DNA of 64,000 nucleotides from Bradyrhizobium sp. sBnM-33 (GCF_032917945.1 NZ_CP136624.1:1426001-1490000); one strand, 5' to 3'; counted from the first letter of the stretch, positions 43,161 to 53,035 are shown. The notes: generated by a model from the sequence alone, not told the origin. A program made the numbers and translations.

Positions 43161-44318
43161 ATGAACCAGATGAGCTGGCCGCCGCAGGTGCCGCCACCGA
43201 TGCCTTTGTCCGTGCCGCCGCCGATGCCGGTGGCGTTTTCGGGCAGTCGCGGCGAATTCTTCGATCTGGTCAAGCGCGGCGCTGGCCTCGAGTTCGTCAC
43301 CCTCGGCTTCTACCGGTTCTGGCTGCTCACCGACATCCGCCGCCATCTCTGGGCCAACACCCATGTCAATGGCGATGCCGCGGAATACACCGGCCGCGGC
43401 AAGGAATTGCTGATCGGATTTTTGGTCGCGCTCGCGATCCTGGTGCCGGTCTATCTCGGCTATTTTCTGATCGGCCTCGAGGCCGAGCATATCCAGGCGT
43501 TTGCCAGTATTCCGCTGGTCGCCTTCTTCTATGTGTTCGGGCAGTTTGCGATTTATCGCGCGCGCCGCTACCGGCTCACGCGCACGGTGTGGCGCGGCCT
43601 GCGGTTCTGGATGACCGGCTCGGGCTGGATATATGCCTTGCAGGCATCGCTGTGGGGCCTGTTGTCGGCGGTGACCCTTGGGCTGGCGCTGCCGTGGCGC
43701 ACGGCGGCACTCGAACGCTACAAGATGCGCCACACCTTCTACGGCGACCTGCAAGGCAGCTTCGAGGGCCGCGGCTGGGAGTTTTTCAAGCGCGGCTGGT
43801 GGCTGTGGCTGTTGGCGCCCGTCGCCATGATGGTGTATCCGCTCGCGCCGTTTATCTACGGCGCGTTCAAGGCGATCGAATGGCGCTGGTGGCTCTCGGG
43901 TATCCGGTTCGGCGGCGTGCGTGTGGAATCGTCCTTGCCCAAGAGCGCGCTGATCGGCCTGTACTGGAAAGTCATCGGCTGGATCGTGGTGCTCGCATTG
44001 GTGTTCTCGGCGTACCTGGCGCTGTCGGCGGCATTGGTCGCCAGCATGAGCGGCGATTCATTCAGCGAGTTTTTCAAGTCGCAGGAATTCGCGAAAAGCA
44101 TCCCGCTTCTGGTGCTCGTCGGCATCGGCTATCTCGCTTTCGCGCTGGCGATGAATATCGTGATCCGGGTCTACCTGTTGCGTGACCTCTGGGTCAGGGT
44201 GCTCGGATCGGTCAATGTCAGCGGTATCGAGGCAGCCGCCAACGTTTCGGCGCGCGGCGGAATGGCCAGCGCGCTCGGCGAAGGATTTGCTGACGGTCTC
44301 GATGTCGGCGGCTTCTAG
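43161..44318 (+). CDS. DUF898 (YjgN-family) membrane protein
   Basis: The 385-residue protein has a Pro-rich N-terminal tail (PPQVPPPMPLSVPPPMPV), then repeated DUF898 modules: GSRGEFFDLVKRGAGLEFVT, FYRFWLLTDIRRHLWANTHV, GRGKELLIGF, with about eight membrane helices. GGAG precedes the ATG. It is followed after 14 nt by an M48 metalloprotease gene, a pairing seen repeatedly in proteobacteria. The protein may present substrates or anchor the protease. Function unknown. Confidence 0.85.
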   Translation: MNQMSWPPQVPPPMPLSVPPPMPVAFSGSRGEFFDLVKRGAGLEFVTLGFYRFWLLTDIRRHLWANTHVNGDAAEYTGRGKELLIGFLVALAILVPVYLGYFLIGLEAEHIQAFASIPLVAFFYVFGQFAIYRARRYRLTRTVWRGLRFWMTGSGWIYALQASLWGLLSAVTLGLALPWRTAALERYKMRHTFYGDLQGSFEGRGWEFFKRGWWLWLLAPVAMMVYPLAPFIYGAFKAIEWRWWLSGIRFGGVRVESSLPKSALIGLYWKVIGWIVVLALVFSAYLALSAALVASMSGDSFSEFFKSQEFAKSIPLLVLVGIGYLAFALAMNIVIRVYLLRDLWVRVLGSVNVSGIEAAANVSARGGMASALGEGFADGLDVGGF

Positions 44319-44332
44319 GCTTAAGAGCTCTT

Positions 44333-45442
44333 ATGGCCATGGATAGCGATATGCCAATGTCTGCAAACCCGCTGCTGGGCGGTTCGGTGGCCTATTTCGA
44401 CGGAACGTCGAGCCGGCGACGGATGGTGACGCTGCGCCTTGCCGACCGGCTCGAAATCAACGAGGGGGAACAAGCGCTGGCGGCGTGGGCCTATGCCGAT
44501 ATCCGTCGCGCCGACAGTCCGGCCGGTATGCTGCGCCTGAGCTGTCTGACCGCGCCTGCACTGGCGCGACTGGAGGTTCGCGACACGGAGCTTGCCAACG
44601 AGCTCGTCTCGCGCTGCACCAAAATAGATGACCACATGATCGGCCGCCGCGGCGTTGCCGCCATCGTCGGCTGGTCGCTCGCGGCCGCAGCTTCAATCGT
44701 TGCCGTCGTGCTGTTCGGACTTCCGCTCGCGGCCGATCGCCTCACGCCGCTGGTGCCTGAAGCGTTCGAACGGCGGCTCGGCGACGTCGCAGACAGTCAG
44801 GTCAAGACGATGTTTGATGCCAAAGTGTGCGATAATGCCGCCGGCCAGAAGGCTTTCGTCAAACTCGTGACCGCGCTTCGGGAATCCGCGGGTCTCGACA
44901 CGTCGGTGCAGTCGGGCGTGCTGTCGAGTTCGGTTCCGAATGCCTTCGCGCTGCCGGGCGGCAAGGTCTATCTGTTCAACGGATTGTTGGCGAAGGCCGA
45001 GAACGCCGATGAGATCGCGGGCGTGCTGGCCCATGAGCTCGGCCATCTCAAGCATCGCGACAGCATGCGCGGGTTGATCCATGATGGCGGCACCTCGTTC
45101 CTGATCGGATTGTTGTTCGGCGATATCACGGGCTCCAGCGCGCTGATCTTCGGCTCGCGCACGCTGGTGACGTCGTCGCATTCGCGCGAAGCCGAAAACG
45201 ACGCCGACAGTTTTGCGATCGAGGTTATGCACCGGCTCGGCCGGCCGGCGAAGCCGACCGGGGAATTGCTACTTCGGGTCACTGGAAAGGAAGGCAAGGG
45301 CCTCTCCATCATCTCCACCCATCCCTTGAGCGAGGACCGGCTGGCAAGGATGAGCCGGCAAGACCCGCCGGCCAGCGGGCCGCCGCTGCTGACGAATGAG
45401 GAATGGCGATCACTGAAATCGATCTGCGACGGCAAAACCTGA
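44333..45442 (+). CDS. M48-family membrane metalloprotease
   Basis: The 369-residue protein has one membrane helix (about residues 107-132), the zinc motif VLAHELGHLKHRD with the two His and Glu, and the third ligand Glu in SREAENDADSFAIEV. It is an Oma1/HtpX-like peptidase with the active site probably on the periplasmic side. The start ATG 44333 is chosen; two internal ATGs lie within nine codons. It follows the DUF898 gene by 14 nt. Confidence 0.88.
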   Translation: MAMDSDMPMSANPLLGGSVAYFDGTSSRRRMVTLRLADRLEINEGEQALAAWAYADIRRADSPAGMLRLSCLTAPALARLEVRDTELANELVSRCTKIDDHMIGRRGVAAIVGWSLAAAASIVAVVLFGLPLAADRLTPLVPEAFERRLGDVADSQVKTMFDAKVCDNAAGQKAFVKLVTALRESAGLDTSVQSGVLSSSVPNAFALPGGKVYLFNGLLAKAENADEIAGVLAHELGHLKHRDSMRGLIHDGGTSFLIGLLFGDITGSSALIFGSRTLVTSSHSREAENDADSFAIEVMHRLGRPAKPTGELLLRVTGKEGKGLSIISTHPLSEDRLARMSRQDPPASGPPLLTNEEWRSLKSICDGKT

Positions 45443-45452
45443 CCCGCTCTGG

Positions 45453-46447
45453 TTACCTACGGGCGCTCTTCCGTGATCTCGCCGCTTCGATCGGTGCGGG
45501 CGCTACACCGGCCGGCTTCAAGTCCCATACCGCCTGCATGGCCGAGAAGGCCTGCGAGATCATCGGCTCGTGGCGCCGCGACATCAGACGAAACCGAGGT
45601 CGCAGGTCAGCGCCACCTTCTCGGCAATCACGAAATTCCGTTTGCTCGTGACGCGGTCGAGCACGCTGTCGCGGGCGAGGCCGAGGCCATTGCCGCCTTC
45701 GACAAGTTCAATCATGGTTTCTTCCTGATCGGCGAAGGCGACGCGCTTCGGCGATGAGCCCATCGGCCGGAACACGTCGTCGAGCAACCTCCGCTGCGCC
45801 GAGTCATGTGGCGTTCCGATCCAGGGTAGATCGGCAAGATCGGCCCAGACCTTGCCCAGCACCTTGCTGCTCCATTCGCGTGGGGCGATCACGCGGTAGT
45901 CGAAGCGCGTCAGCGCCATGAACTGGAACTTGCCATCGTCGATGGCGCGTTCGGACAGCATCCCTGACGTGAGGAATTCGGCGGGCGTGGCATCGATATA
46001 GTATCCGACATCGAGCTCGCCTCTGCCGATCTGCGCCAGTACGTCCTCGGCCATGCCGTAGCGGAGGAAGACTTCGGTCTTTTTCGAGGAGGTGGCGAGG
46101 CTTCGCACGAACGGACCGAGCCGGATCGACTCGGGGTCCAAAATCGTGCCGACGCGCAGCGTGCCCCGCAGCGATTCGCGCAACGAATCCGCCGCCGTCC
46201 TAAAATCCGCCGAGGCCGATACCGTTCGATGCGCGAGCGGCAGCAGGGCGGCGCCCGCCTCCGTCAGCGTAAAGCCGCCCGGCGTCCGGTTGAAAAGCTG
46301 CAGACCAGTGCTCTCCTCCAGGCCCTTCAATTGCAGGCTGACGGCAGGCTGGGTGAGGTGCAGCAACGTGGCCGCACGCGAAACCGTGCCTTCGCGGGCC
46401 ACGGTGATGAAGCAGCGCAGGGCCTGGATCCGCGGCAGGTCCTTCAT
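45453..46447 (-). pseudogene. LysR-family regulator, frameshifted near its C-terminus
   Basis: ATG 46447 opens a normal LysR protein: HTH PRIQALRCFITVAREGTVSR and LTQPAVSLQLKGLEE, then the effector domain. The frame stops at 45584 after ALTCDLGFV, at 287 residues. In the next frame the missing end is readable: LMSRRHEPMISQAFSAMQAV and then W, down to TAA at 45453. So an insertion or deletion near 45590 removes the last helix. The truncated protein may still fold, because only about 20-45 residues are lost. No clear target gene is adjacent. Confidence 0.75.
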
Positions 46448-46647
46448 TTGAGAGACTTATAGCAAGCGCCCATGACCCCCATTAGACAGGATTTGCTCTT
46501 GGAAGTCACAACCTTTCATTGATAAAACTTTGCGTTGTCACTGAAAAAAAGTGGATAGGAGAGGGCCTGGCGGGATGTTCAACCGGCGCGCGAGCGGCTA
46601 GCGGAGGTAGCGAAGACTTGGCCGAATCTGCCCTGCGGGCAACTTCC

Positions 46648-46767
46648 CGATTGCGAGCCAACGGGTCGCGCGAATGCGCGCCCGATGACAGGCTCCGCGA
46701 AGCAATCCATCTGTCCGCGCCCGCTGAAACATCGATTGCTTCGTCGCTTTGCTCCTCGCAATGACGG
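46648..46767. repeat. REP doublet (CGTCATTGCGAG family), copy 4, degenerate left half
   Basis: The right half matches the others (GATTGCTTCGTCGC, then TGCTCCTCGCAATGACGG). The left half is altered but keeps GCGAAGCAATCCATC. It fills most of the gap between the LysR and DUF2927 genes. Confidence 0.7.
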
Positions 46768-46795
46768 GGTGGGGCCACGGCCCGGACGGGATCCA

Positions 46796-47608
46796 TCACT
46801 GCGGCAGGTTATTGACTTTGCGCACCCAGGTGCGCACGTCGGCCAGCACATCCGGCAGCAGCGGCTTGACCTCCTGAACGGTCATGCCGGGCTTGATCCG
46901 GGGATCGTAGAGCAGGTTGAGCAGATACTGGTCGTAGACATCGAAATAGCCCATCGACACATTGTCGTTGAACATGGTCCAGGGCACGGTCGAGGTATCG
47001 TTGATCGGTCCCAGCGACTGCAGCAATTCCTCATAGGCGCAGTCGAAGAAGACGAAATCGCCATTGTCGACGGTGAGGATCACGTCGGAATGCTCGATTT
47101 CGAATTTCTCGTTCTTGCGAAAGCCGGACAGGCATTGCGGGTCGAGCGAAGAGCGAATCTCGCGCGCCCGCTCGCTACCGTAAAAGGTAGCGATCGTGCG
47201 CTGGAGATCGCGGTCGCGCACCAGCTTGACCTGCACATTGGCGTCTTCGCTGGTTTCGGCCATCGCGATGTCGAGGTGCTGAACGTGCGCGGCGATATCG
47301 GCCACGATCTTCGCAAGCTGCGCCTTGCGGTCGGCGCGCGTGCCGTCGGCAAACACCCGCACCGGCCCGTCATATTTGCGGATGCGGTCGACCCGGCCGG
47401 CGAGATGATATTCGGCGCCGAAGGCGATCTTCAGAAAGCCTTCGACGATCTCGCTGTCGGTGAAAATCTTTTTTTCGGCGCGCTGACGCTGCGCGATGGC
47501 GGGAATATCGGCGAAGGCCGTGCACGCCACCAACGTTTCGCCGAGCGCTGCGGCGCTCAGGGCAGCCGCTAGCGTCCGTACATACAGGAATCGGCGGGGC
47601 GTGCGCAT
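46796..47608 (-). CDS. Secreted DUF2927 protein
   Basis: The 270-residue protein starts with a signal peptide (RRFLYVRTLAAALSAAALGE, cleavage near ACTAFA) and continues with DUF2927-type sequence including FTDSEIVEGFLKIAFGAEYH, KYDGPVRVFADG and CAYEELLQSLGPINDTSTVPWT, with C-terminal YDPRIKPGMT. A zinc-dependent peptidase-like fold has been suggested for the family, but I see no firm active site. It lies on the same strand as the L,D-transpeptidase gene, about 98 nt downstream of its frame end, with a hairpin between. Confidence 0.75.
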   Translation of the reverse strand: MRTPRRFLYVRTLAAALSAAALGETLVACTAFADIPAIAQRQRAEKKIFTDSEIVEGFLKIAFGAEYHLAGRVDRIRKYDGPVRVFADGTRADRKAQLAKIVADIAAHVQHLDIAMAETSEDANVQVKLVRDRDLQRTIATFYGSERAREIRSSLDPQCLSGFRKNEKFEIEHSDVILTVDNGDFVFFDCAYEELLQSLGPINDTSTVPWTMFNDNVSMGYFDVYDQYLLNLLYDPRIKPGMTVQEVKPLLPDVLADVRTWVRKVNNLPQ

Positions 47609-47660
47609 TCAAACAACGCTGCAGCAATTGGCGCGTGCGTGCAAGGCTTGAAAGCCCCGA

Positions 47661-47680
47661 TCACGCGCTTGCGCGCGTGA
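47661..47680. other. 8-bp hairpin between DUF2927 and L,D-transpeptidase genes
   Basis: TCACGCGC and GCGCGTGA form a perfect stem around TTGC. It lies just after the L,D-transpeptidase stop on the minus strand, so it may end that transcript, although no T-tract follows. Confidence 0.4.
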
Positions 47681-47706
47681 CCGCCCAATTCCGGGATGGC
47701 TATAGC

Positions 47707-48309
47707 CTAATTCCTCACGATAACCGGGGTGCCGATGCGGACGCGGCTATAGAGGTCGGTCACGTCCTCGTTGGTCATGCGGAAGCAGCCGGACGAGACC
47801 GCCTGTCCGATCGTCTCGGGCTCGTTGGAGCCGTGGATGCGGTACAGCGTCGATCCCAGATATATCGCCCGCGCGCCGAGCGGGTTGTCGATGCCGCCGA
47901 CCATGTGGCGCGGCAGGTCGGGCCGGCGCCGCAGCATCTGAACCGGCGGTGTCCAGCTCGGCCATTCCTTCTTCGCAGTGATGCGGTGGGTTCCGCTCCA
48001 GCGGAAGCCGTCCCGGCCGACACCGATGCCGTAGCGGATCGCCTGGCCGTTGCCGAGCACGAGATAGAGCCGGCGCTCGGCAGTGTCGATGTAAATGGTG
48101 CCGGGGGCAAAATTGCCGGCAAAGTTTACGGTCGTGCGCGGGATCGGGCTCGATCCGCTGGGCATGCCGGGCCGGAAGAAACCGGGGCCGCCGCCCATGA
48201 TGTCGCGCGTATCTTCAAAGAAAGGTTGGAAGAGATTTTGGGCCTGTGCGTGGCCGGCCCCCGCCAGCATCGCGATCGCCGCAAACAGCAAAGCAAAAGC
48301 CCGGAGCAT
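47707..48309 (-). CDS. L,D-transpeptidase (YkuD domain)
   Basis: The 200-residue protein has a signal peptide (LRAFALLFAAIAMLAGAGHA) and a YkuD catalytic domain with YIDTAERRLYLVLGNGQAIR and the active-site motif HGSNEPETIGQAVSSGCFRM, whose Cys is the nucleophile. It crosslinks or attaches peptidoglycan stem peptides in the periplasm. GAGGGAG precedes ATG 48309. A longer frame upstream has no family similarity. It is divergent from the acetolactate-synthase-like gene. Confidence 0.92.
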   Translation of the reverse strand: MLRAFALLFAAIAMLAGAGHAQAQNLFQPFFEDTRDIMGGGPGFFRPGMPSGSSPIPRTTVNFAGNFAPGTIYIDTAERRLYLVLGNGQAIRYGIGVGRDGFRWSGTHRITAKKEWPSWTPPVQMLRRRPDLPRHMVGGIDNPLGARAIYLGSTLYRIHGSNEPETIGQAVSSGCFRMTNEDVTDLYSRVRIGTPVIVRN

Positions 48310-48537
48310 TGTTCTCCCTCGCGAAAGATCTGAATAAGCAGGTCGAGACAGGCCATAATTGCGGCGATCGTGCAAGCAACGAGCCCGTGACCACAGCCAT
48401 TTTGAAACACCGCGGTTAAAAAAGACAACATGCCCTACGCGATGGCTGCATTGTTCCGCTAAACCTTTGACGAAACGTGCGAACAATGTTTGATCGTCAG
48501 CGGCTCTTAAGAACGAAGCGCGAAGGGGAATGAGACC

Positions 48538-50085
48538 ATGAACGGTGCGGAAAGTCTGGTGCGGACATTGGTCGCGGGTGGGGTGGACGTTTGCTTCACC
48601 AATCCCGGCACCTCGGAGATGCATTTCGTCGCCGCACTGGATCGGGTCGAGAGGATGCGCTGCGTGCTCGGTCTGTTCGAGGGCGTGGTGACGGGGGCTG
48701 CCGACGGCTATTACCGCATGAAGGGCACGCCGGCCTCGACGCTGTTGCATCTCGGGCCCGGCCTCGCCAACGGTCTTGCCAACCTGCACAATGCCAAGAA
48801 GGCCAATTCCGGCATCGTCAACATCGTCGGCCAGCACGCGACCTATCACATCGGCTACAACGCCCCCCTAACATCAGATATCGAAGGGCTGGCTCGGCCG
48901 ATGTCGTCCTGGGTGCGGACCTCGCCGGATGCCAAATCCGTCGCCGCCGATGGCGCCGCCGCGATTGCCGCCGCCAAGAGTTCGCCGCCGCAGATCGCGA
49001 CCCTGATCCTGCCCGCCGACACCGCCTGGAACGATGCCGACGGCATCGCGCAAGTGCCGGCAGAAAGCCAGCGCGCCAATTATTCCGCGCAGGCCGTCGA
49101 CCATGCCGCGAAGGTTTTGCGGAGCGGCGGCGCGTCGACGCTGCTCTTGATGACCGGCAGCGCGCTGACCGAGCACGGGCTGGCGCTGGCCGCCCAGATC
49201 GCGGGCAAGACCGGTTGCAAGGTGATGGGCCAGACCTACAATCCGCGCATGGCGCGCGGCAGGGGCCGGTTCGCGATCGACCGCATTCCTTACGTGATCG
49301 AGCAGGCGCTGCCGATCCTGAAGGATTTTAGGAATATCGTACTGGTCGAGGCCAACGACCCGGTGGCGTTCTTCGCCTATCCGAACAAGCCGAGCATGCT
49401 CAAACCCCAGGGCTGCGAGGTTCATCGCATGACCACGGGCGCAGAAAATTCCGTCGCTGCGCTGGAGGCGTTGGCGGGTGCGCTTCACGCGCAGCCGGCC
49501 GACCGGCAGCCGCAAAAGATGGTCGAGATCGCCAAACCGACCGGCGCGCTGACGCACGCCTCGATCGCGCAGGCGATCGCGATGGCGATCCCGGAAAACG
49601 CCATCCTCGTCGATGAATCCATCACCACCGGTCGCGGCTTCTTTCCGCCGACCGCCGCCGCCGCCCCGCATGACTGGCTGCAGAACATGGGCGGCTCGAT
49701 CGGCTTCTCGACGCCGGTCGCGACGGGTGCCGCGGTGGCATGCCCGGACCGCAAGGTGATCTGCATGGTCGGCGACGGCAGTGCGATGTACACGCTACAA
49801 TCGCTGTGGACGCAGGCGCGCGAAGGCCTCAACGTCGTCACGATCGTATTCGCCAATAAGATCTACCAAATTCTTCGCGGCGAATTCGACGGCGTCGGCG
49901 CCGGCGAGCCAGGACAGCGCGCGCAAGACATGCTCAAGATCGACCGTCCCGATCTCGACTTCGTCGCCCTCGCCAAGGGCATGGGCGTACCGGGTCGCAC
50001 GGTCGCCAATGTCGACGACTTCAACAAGGCGCTGGCGGAAGCTGTCGCCGAACCGGGGCCGCGGCTGATCGAAGTGCAGATGTAG
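48538..50085 (+). CDS. Acetolactate-synthase-like ThDP enzyme
   Basis: The 515-residue protein has the ThDP fold: Glu in LFEGVVTGAADGYYRM (ThDP-activating), GTSEMHFVAAL near the start, and the C-terminal ThDP motif GDGSAMYTLQSLWTQAREGL. It groups with short acetolactate synthase large-subunit-like proteins and not with true biosynthetic ALS, which are longer and have a small subunit. The reaction may be a 2-oxoacid carboligation or decarboxylation. It stands alone with a REP element downstream. Confidence 0.85.
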   Translation: MNGAESLVRTLVAGGVDVCFTNPGTSEMHFVAALDRVERMRCVLGLFEGVVTGAADGYYRMKGTPASTLLHLGPGLANGLANLHNAKKANSGIVNIVGQHATYHIGYNAPLTSDIEGLARPMSSWVRTSPDAKSVAADGAAAIAAAKSSPPQIATLILPADTAWNDADGIAQVPAESQRANYSAQAVDHAAKVLRSGGASTLLLMTGSALTEHGLALAAQIAGKTGCKVMGQTYNPRMARGRGRFAIDRIPYVIEQALPILKDFRNIVLVEANDPVAFFAYPNKPSMLKPQGCEVHRMTTGAENSVAALEALAGALHAQPADRQPQKMVEIAKPTGALTHASIAQAIAMAIPENAILVDESITTGRGFFPPTAAAAPHDWLQNMGGSIGFSTPVATGAAVACPDRKVICMVGDGSAMYTLQSLWTQAREGLNVVTIVFANKIYQILRGEFDGVGAGEPGQRAQDMLKIDRPDLDFVALAKGMGVPGRTVANVDDFNKALAEAVAEPGPRLIEVQM

Positions 50086-50134
50086 AAGAGAACAATTCTT
50101 CGAAGTTTGAGATAGCCGGAACGCCGAATAAGAT

Positions 50135-50219
50135 CGTCATTGCGAGGAGCGCAGCGACGAAGCAATCCATTCCTCCGCTTGTGGCACTATGGATTGCTTC
50201 GCTGCGCTCGCAATGACGG
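50135..50219. repeat. REP doublet (CGTCATTGCGAG family), copy 5
   Basis: CGTCATTGCGAGGAGCG with GCTCGCAATGACGG, inner GCAATCCAT/ATGGATTGC. It lies just after the acetolactate-synthase-like gene. Confidence 0.85.
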
Positions 50220-50240
50220 CATGTGTTTGTCGGAGGCCAG

Positions 50241-50756
50241 ATGCAGACCGAACTGAACAAGGTCGTCACCGCACTTCACGAGTTTTATGCACGCGAAACT
50301 TTCCTGCTCGACAGGGACGTCGGCGAGCGCGCGCTGACGCACCGGCTCGCGGTGCAGTTCGAAACGCATTTCCCGGGCTGGGAGATCGACTGCGAATACG
50401 ACCGGCTCGGCGACCGCACGCTGCGGCTGCCGCACGGATCCACCGTCTCGACCGACGATCACCTCGCCAAATCCATCTATCCCGACATCGTGGTGCACCA
50501 GCGCGCCATTCCCAACAATCTGCTCGCGGTCGAGGTGCGCAAATCGGCCAATCATCAGCCGCTCGAGCATGACCAGCACAAGCTGCGCGCACTGACCGAT
50601 CCGCATTTGTGGTTCGCCTACTGGATCGGCGTGCTGCTGACGCTGGGCAAGACCCACGTCACAATGTCGGAGGTCTATACCAGCGGCGTTCTCGACCAGG
50701 CCCTGTCCGGCTGGTTCGCGCAGCGGCTGAAGGATGCAGGGCTAAGCGCAGGCTGA
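50241..50756 (+). CDS. Hypothetical protein with PD-(D/E)xK-like motif
   Basis: About 171 residues from ATG 50241 (GGAGG upstream). In the middle, YPDIVVHQRAIPNNLLAVEVRK fits the core of PD-(D/E)xK nucleases: PD, then E-x-R/K after about 16 residues. The N-terminal helix and C-terminal helices fit that fold, but the spacing is loose and no nuclease partner is nearby. Annotated function cannot be given. Confidence 0.5.
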   Translation: MQTELNKVVTALHEFYARETFLLDRDVGERALTHRLAVQFETHFPGWEIDCEYDRLGDRTLRLPHGSTVSTDDHLAKSIYPDIVVHQRAIPNNLLAVEVRKSANHQPLEHDQHKLRALTDPHLWFAYWIGVLLTLGKTHVTMSEVYTSGVLDQALSGWFAQRLKDAGLSAG

Positions 50757-50778
50757 AGCCTGCAAACGGAGAACTTTG

Positions 50779-52095
50779 ATGACGCTCACCTGATCAATCC
50801 TGGCCATCGCATTTGTCGCCGTCGCACAGCACGCTCTGGTGCAGCAGGCCGCGGCGCAAGCTCCCGCGCCCGACCTCGAAGCCATTCTGGCCCATCCCAA
50901 AATCGCCAAGTCGCTCGACGACATCAAGGCTGACGACGAGCGGACTTTTGCCGAGCAGAAGCGCATCACCGAAATCCCGGCGCCGCCGTTCAAGGAAAAA
51001 GTCCGTGCCGAATATTTTCAGAAGTGGATGCAGGAGCTCGGCTTCACGGATGCGTCGATCGATACCGAAGGCAATGTGATCGCGCTACGCAAGGGCAGCG
51101 GCGGCGGTCGGCCCAAGCTCGTGGTTTCCGCGCATCTCGACACGGTGTTTCCCGAAGGTACCGACGTCACGGTGAAGGAAAAGGACGGCGCGATCGTAGC
51201 GCCAGGCATCGGCGACGATTCACGCGGCCTTGCGGTGCTGCTGTCGTTGATCAAGGTGATGAACGAAAACGGGATCGCGACCGTCGGCGACATCCTGTTC
51301 GTCGGCACCGTCGGCGAGGAAGAGCTCGGCAATCTGCGCGGCGTGAAGGCGCTGTTCCGCGATCACACCGATATTGACGGCTTCATCTCGATCGACGGGC
51401 TCGGCATCACCCGCATCGTTAATCAGGGGACCGGCAGCCATCGCTACGAGTTCACCTTCAAGGGCCCCGGCGGGCACTCGTTCCAGGAATTCGGACTGCC
51501 GAGCGCGACGCATGCCATGGGCCGGGCGATCGCGAAAATTTCCGAGCTGCAGCCGCCGTCCGATCCGAAGACCACCTTTACCGTCGGCACGGTGACCGGC
51601 GGCACCTCGGTCAACGCCATCGCCGCCGAAGCGCGGATGGCCGTCGACATGCGCTCGAATTCGACCGAGGAACTGCTCAAGCTCGAGGCGCGGCTGCTCG
51701 AACTCGTGAAGGAAGCGGTGGCGGATGAGAACGCGCGCTGGAAGTCCGACAAGATGACGGTCGAGACAAAACTGATCGGCGACCGGCCGGCGGGCATTGT
51801 CGCGATGGATTCACCGATCGTCCAGGCGACCCAGCGCGCCGTCTCTGCAGTTACCAAGGGGCCACGGCCGACCTTTGCCGGCTCCTCCACCGATTCCAAC
51901 ATCGCGATGTCGCTGGGCATTCCGGCCGTCACCATCGGCGGCGGCGGCGAGGGCGGCAACTGGCACTCGCGCAATGAGTGGTACAAGCCAACCAACGCCT
52001 GGTACGGCCCGCAGAACGCCCTGTTAACCGTCCTGATCCTGACCGGCCTCGATGGCGTGACCAAACCGCTTGCGGTGCGAAACGCCGCGAAATAG
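50779..52095 (+). pseudogene. M20-family metallopeptidase with in-frame stop in the signal peptide
   Basis: GGAGA precedes ATG 50779 (MTLT). The fifth codon is TGA (50791-50793) and the frame then continues as SILAIAFVAVAQHALVQQAA, a signal peptide. The mature protein follows, with the M20 motifs VVSAHLDTVFPEG (metal ligands), GIGDDSRGLAVLL, GTVGEEELGN and [15 protein letters not shown], about 418 residues from a GTG at 50839. One base change (CGA to TGA) would explain the stop. A GTG-started protein would be cytoplasmic. The intact ancestor was a periplasmic carboxypeptidase-type enzyme. Confidence 0.7.
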
Positions 52096-52214
52096 GCGGC
52101 TGAATTGTCCCCAGCGCCGTTAACCATGCCCCCGATTGGACAAATTGTCGGCCAATTGCGGCCAAAGCGGTAACCGAAAATTCCCGTAGTAATACCGGCG
52201 TAGGGGATTGTGGC

Positions 52215-52394
52215 ATGGCGTACAGGATCGTGGCGGAACGCAAGGACGAGACCGTCAGGATGGACCGAAGCAGCATGCTGGTGGCGGTCGCCAAAGCGCG
52301 GGTCTGGGCCAGCGAGGGATGGAAGGTCACCATCATCGTCGGCGACGAAAACGAGATCGCGCCGGCCGACGCGCGCCGGCTTTCCTTCGTCTGA
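52215..52394 (+). CDS. 59-residue conserved hypothetical microprotein
   Basis: ATG 52215 opens [20 protein letters not shown] and then [20 protein letters not shown], ending at TGA 52392-52394. Its beta-alpha-beta layout and close resemblance to small proteins I recall from Bradyrhizobium support a real gene. No strong ribosome binding site is seen. Function unknown. Confidence 0.55.
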   Translation: MAYRIVAERKDETVRMDRSSMLVAVAKARVWASEGWKVTIIVGDENEIAPADARRLSFV

Positions 52395-52495
52395 TCGAAG
52401 ATTTTTGCGCCGTCTCTCCGACGGCTTCCAAATAGAGTGGAACCGGGAACCCGGGCCGACGTTACACTTGCGGGCAGGCTTTTTGGAGCAGTGCC

Positions 52496-52636
52496 ATGCA
52501 GTGGCGGTCTCCAACCACAGGCGCCGACGAAATGCGCGGCACCAGCGACGACGGCATCTCTTACGCAACCGGATGGACCATCAGCGGGCTGGCAACGCTC
52601 GGCACCATCGTGGCGATCTGGGTGCTTGGGATCTGA
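52496..52636 (+). CDS. 46-residue single-helix membrane microprotein
   Basis: TTTTTGGAGC precedes ATG 52496 (GGAG 7-8 nt before). The protein has a polar N-terminus ([20 protein letters not shown]) and one membrane helix (about residues 26-45, [19 protein letters not shown]). It is a good microprotein candidate with a clear ribosome binding site. Confidence 0.5.
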   Translation: MQWRSPTTGADEMRGTSDDGISYATGWTISGLATLGTIVAIWVLGI

Positions 52637-53035
52637 TCTAACTCTATCGCTGCGCGACCGGCGTGCCGCCGGTCACGAGCAGTCCTGCCTTGCGCCCGAT
52701 TAACAGGCCGAGCACCACCAGCAGGCATCACACCGGAAAGAAAAACAACGTCAGGATCAGGCCTCCTCGGGGTCGGTGCGCAGCAGCCTTTTGACGAAGC
52801 CATCGGCAACTGCAATCGTCCGCCTCTCCATAAAGCGGGAGGGCCGATCGATCCCACGCTGTTTAGCGCAGCAAAAGATTAATTGGCCTGCCGAAGACCG
52901 ACAGTCGGAGTCACAACTTCAGATAGATGATTCCTCATCACTGACGGCATGGATGCTTGTAGCCGATTGTTAGTCACTATTAATCTTCAGGTACAATTAA
53001 AACCTAAATTTAATTTCGTGTGTGGAGTACCAGTG
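52637..53035. other. Stretch of small frames, mostly degraded
   Basis: On the minus strand about 52650-52760 reads as the end of a small membrane protein (FFFPV, stop, CLLVVLGLLIGRKAGLLV) interrupted by a TGA where W is likely. A short upstream frame ends with LLRTDPEEA. None is supported as a gene. The last part holds the promoter of the PEPxxWA protein. Confidence 0.35.

Noticed and set aside
46506..46799. Short frames in the gap before the DUF2927 gene
   Set aside because: They translate a REP doublet.
50779..50841. TGA in the M20 gene considered as selenocysteine
   Set aside because: It lies in the signal peptide, where a catalytic selenocysteine makes no sense, and no SECIS-like hairpin was noticed after it.
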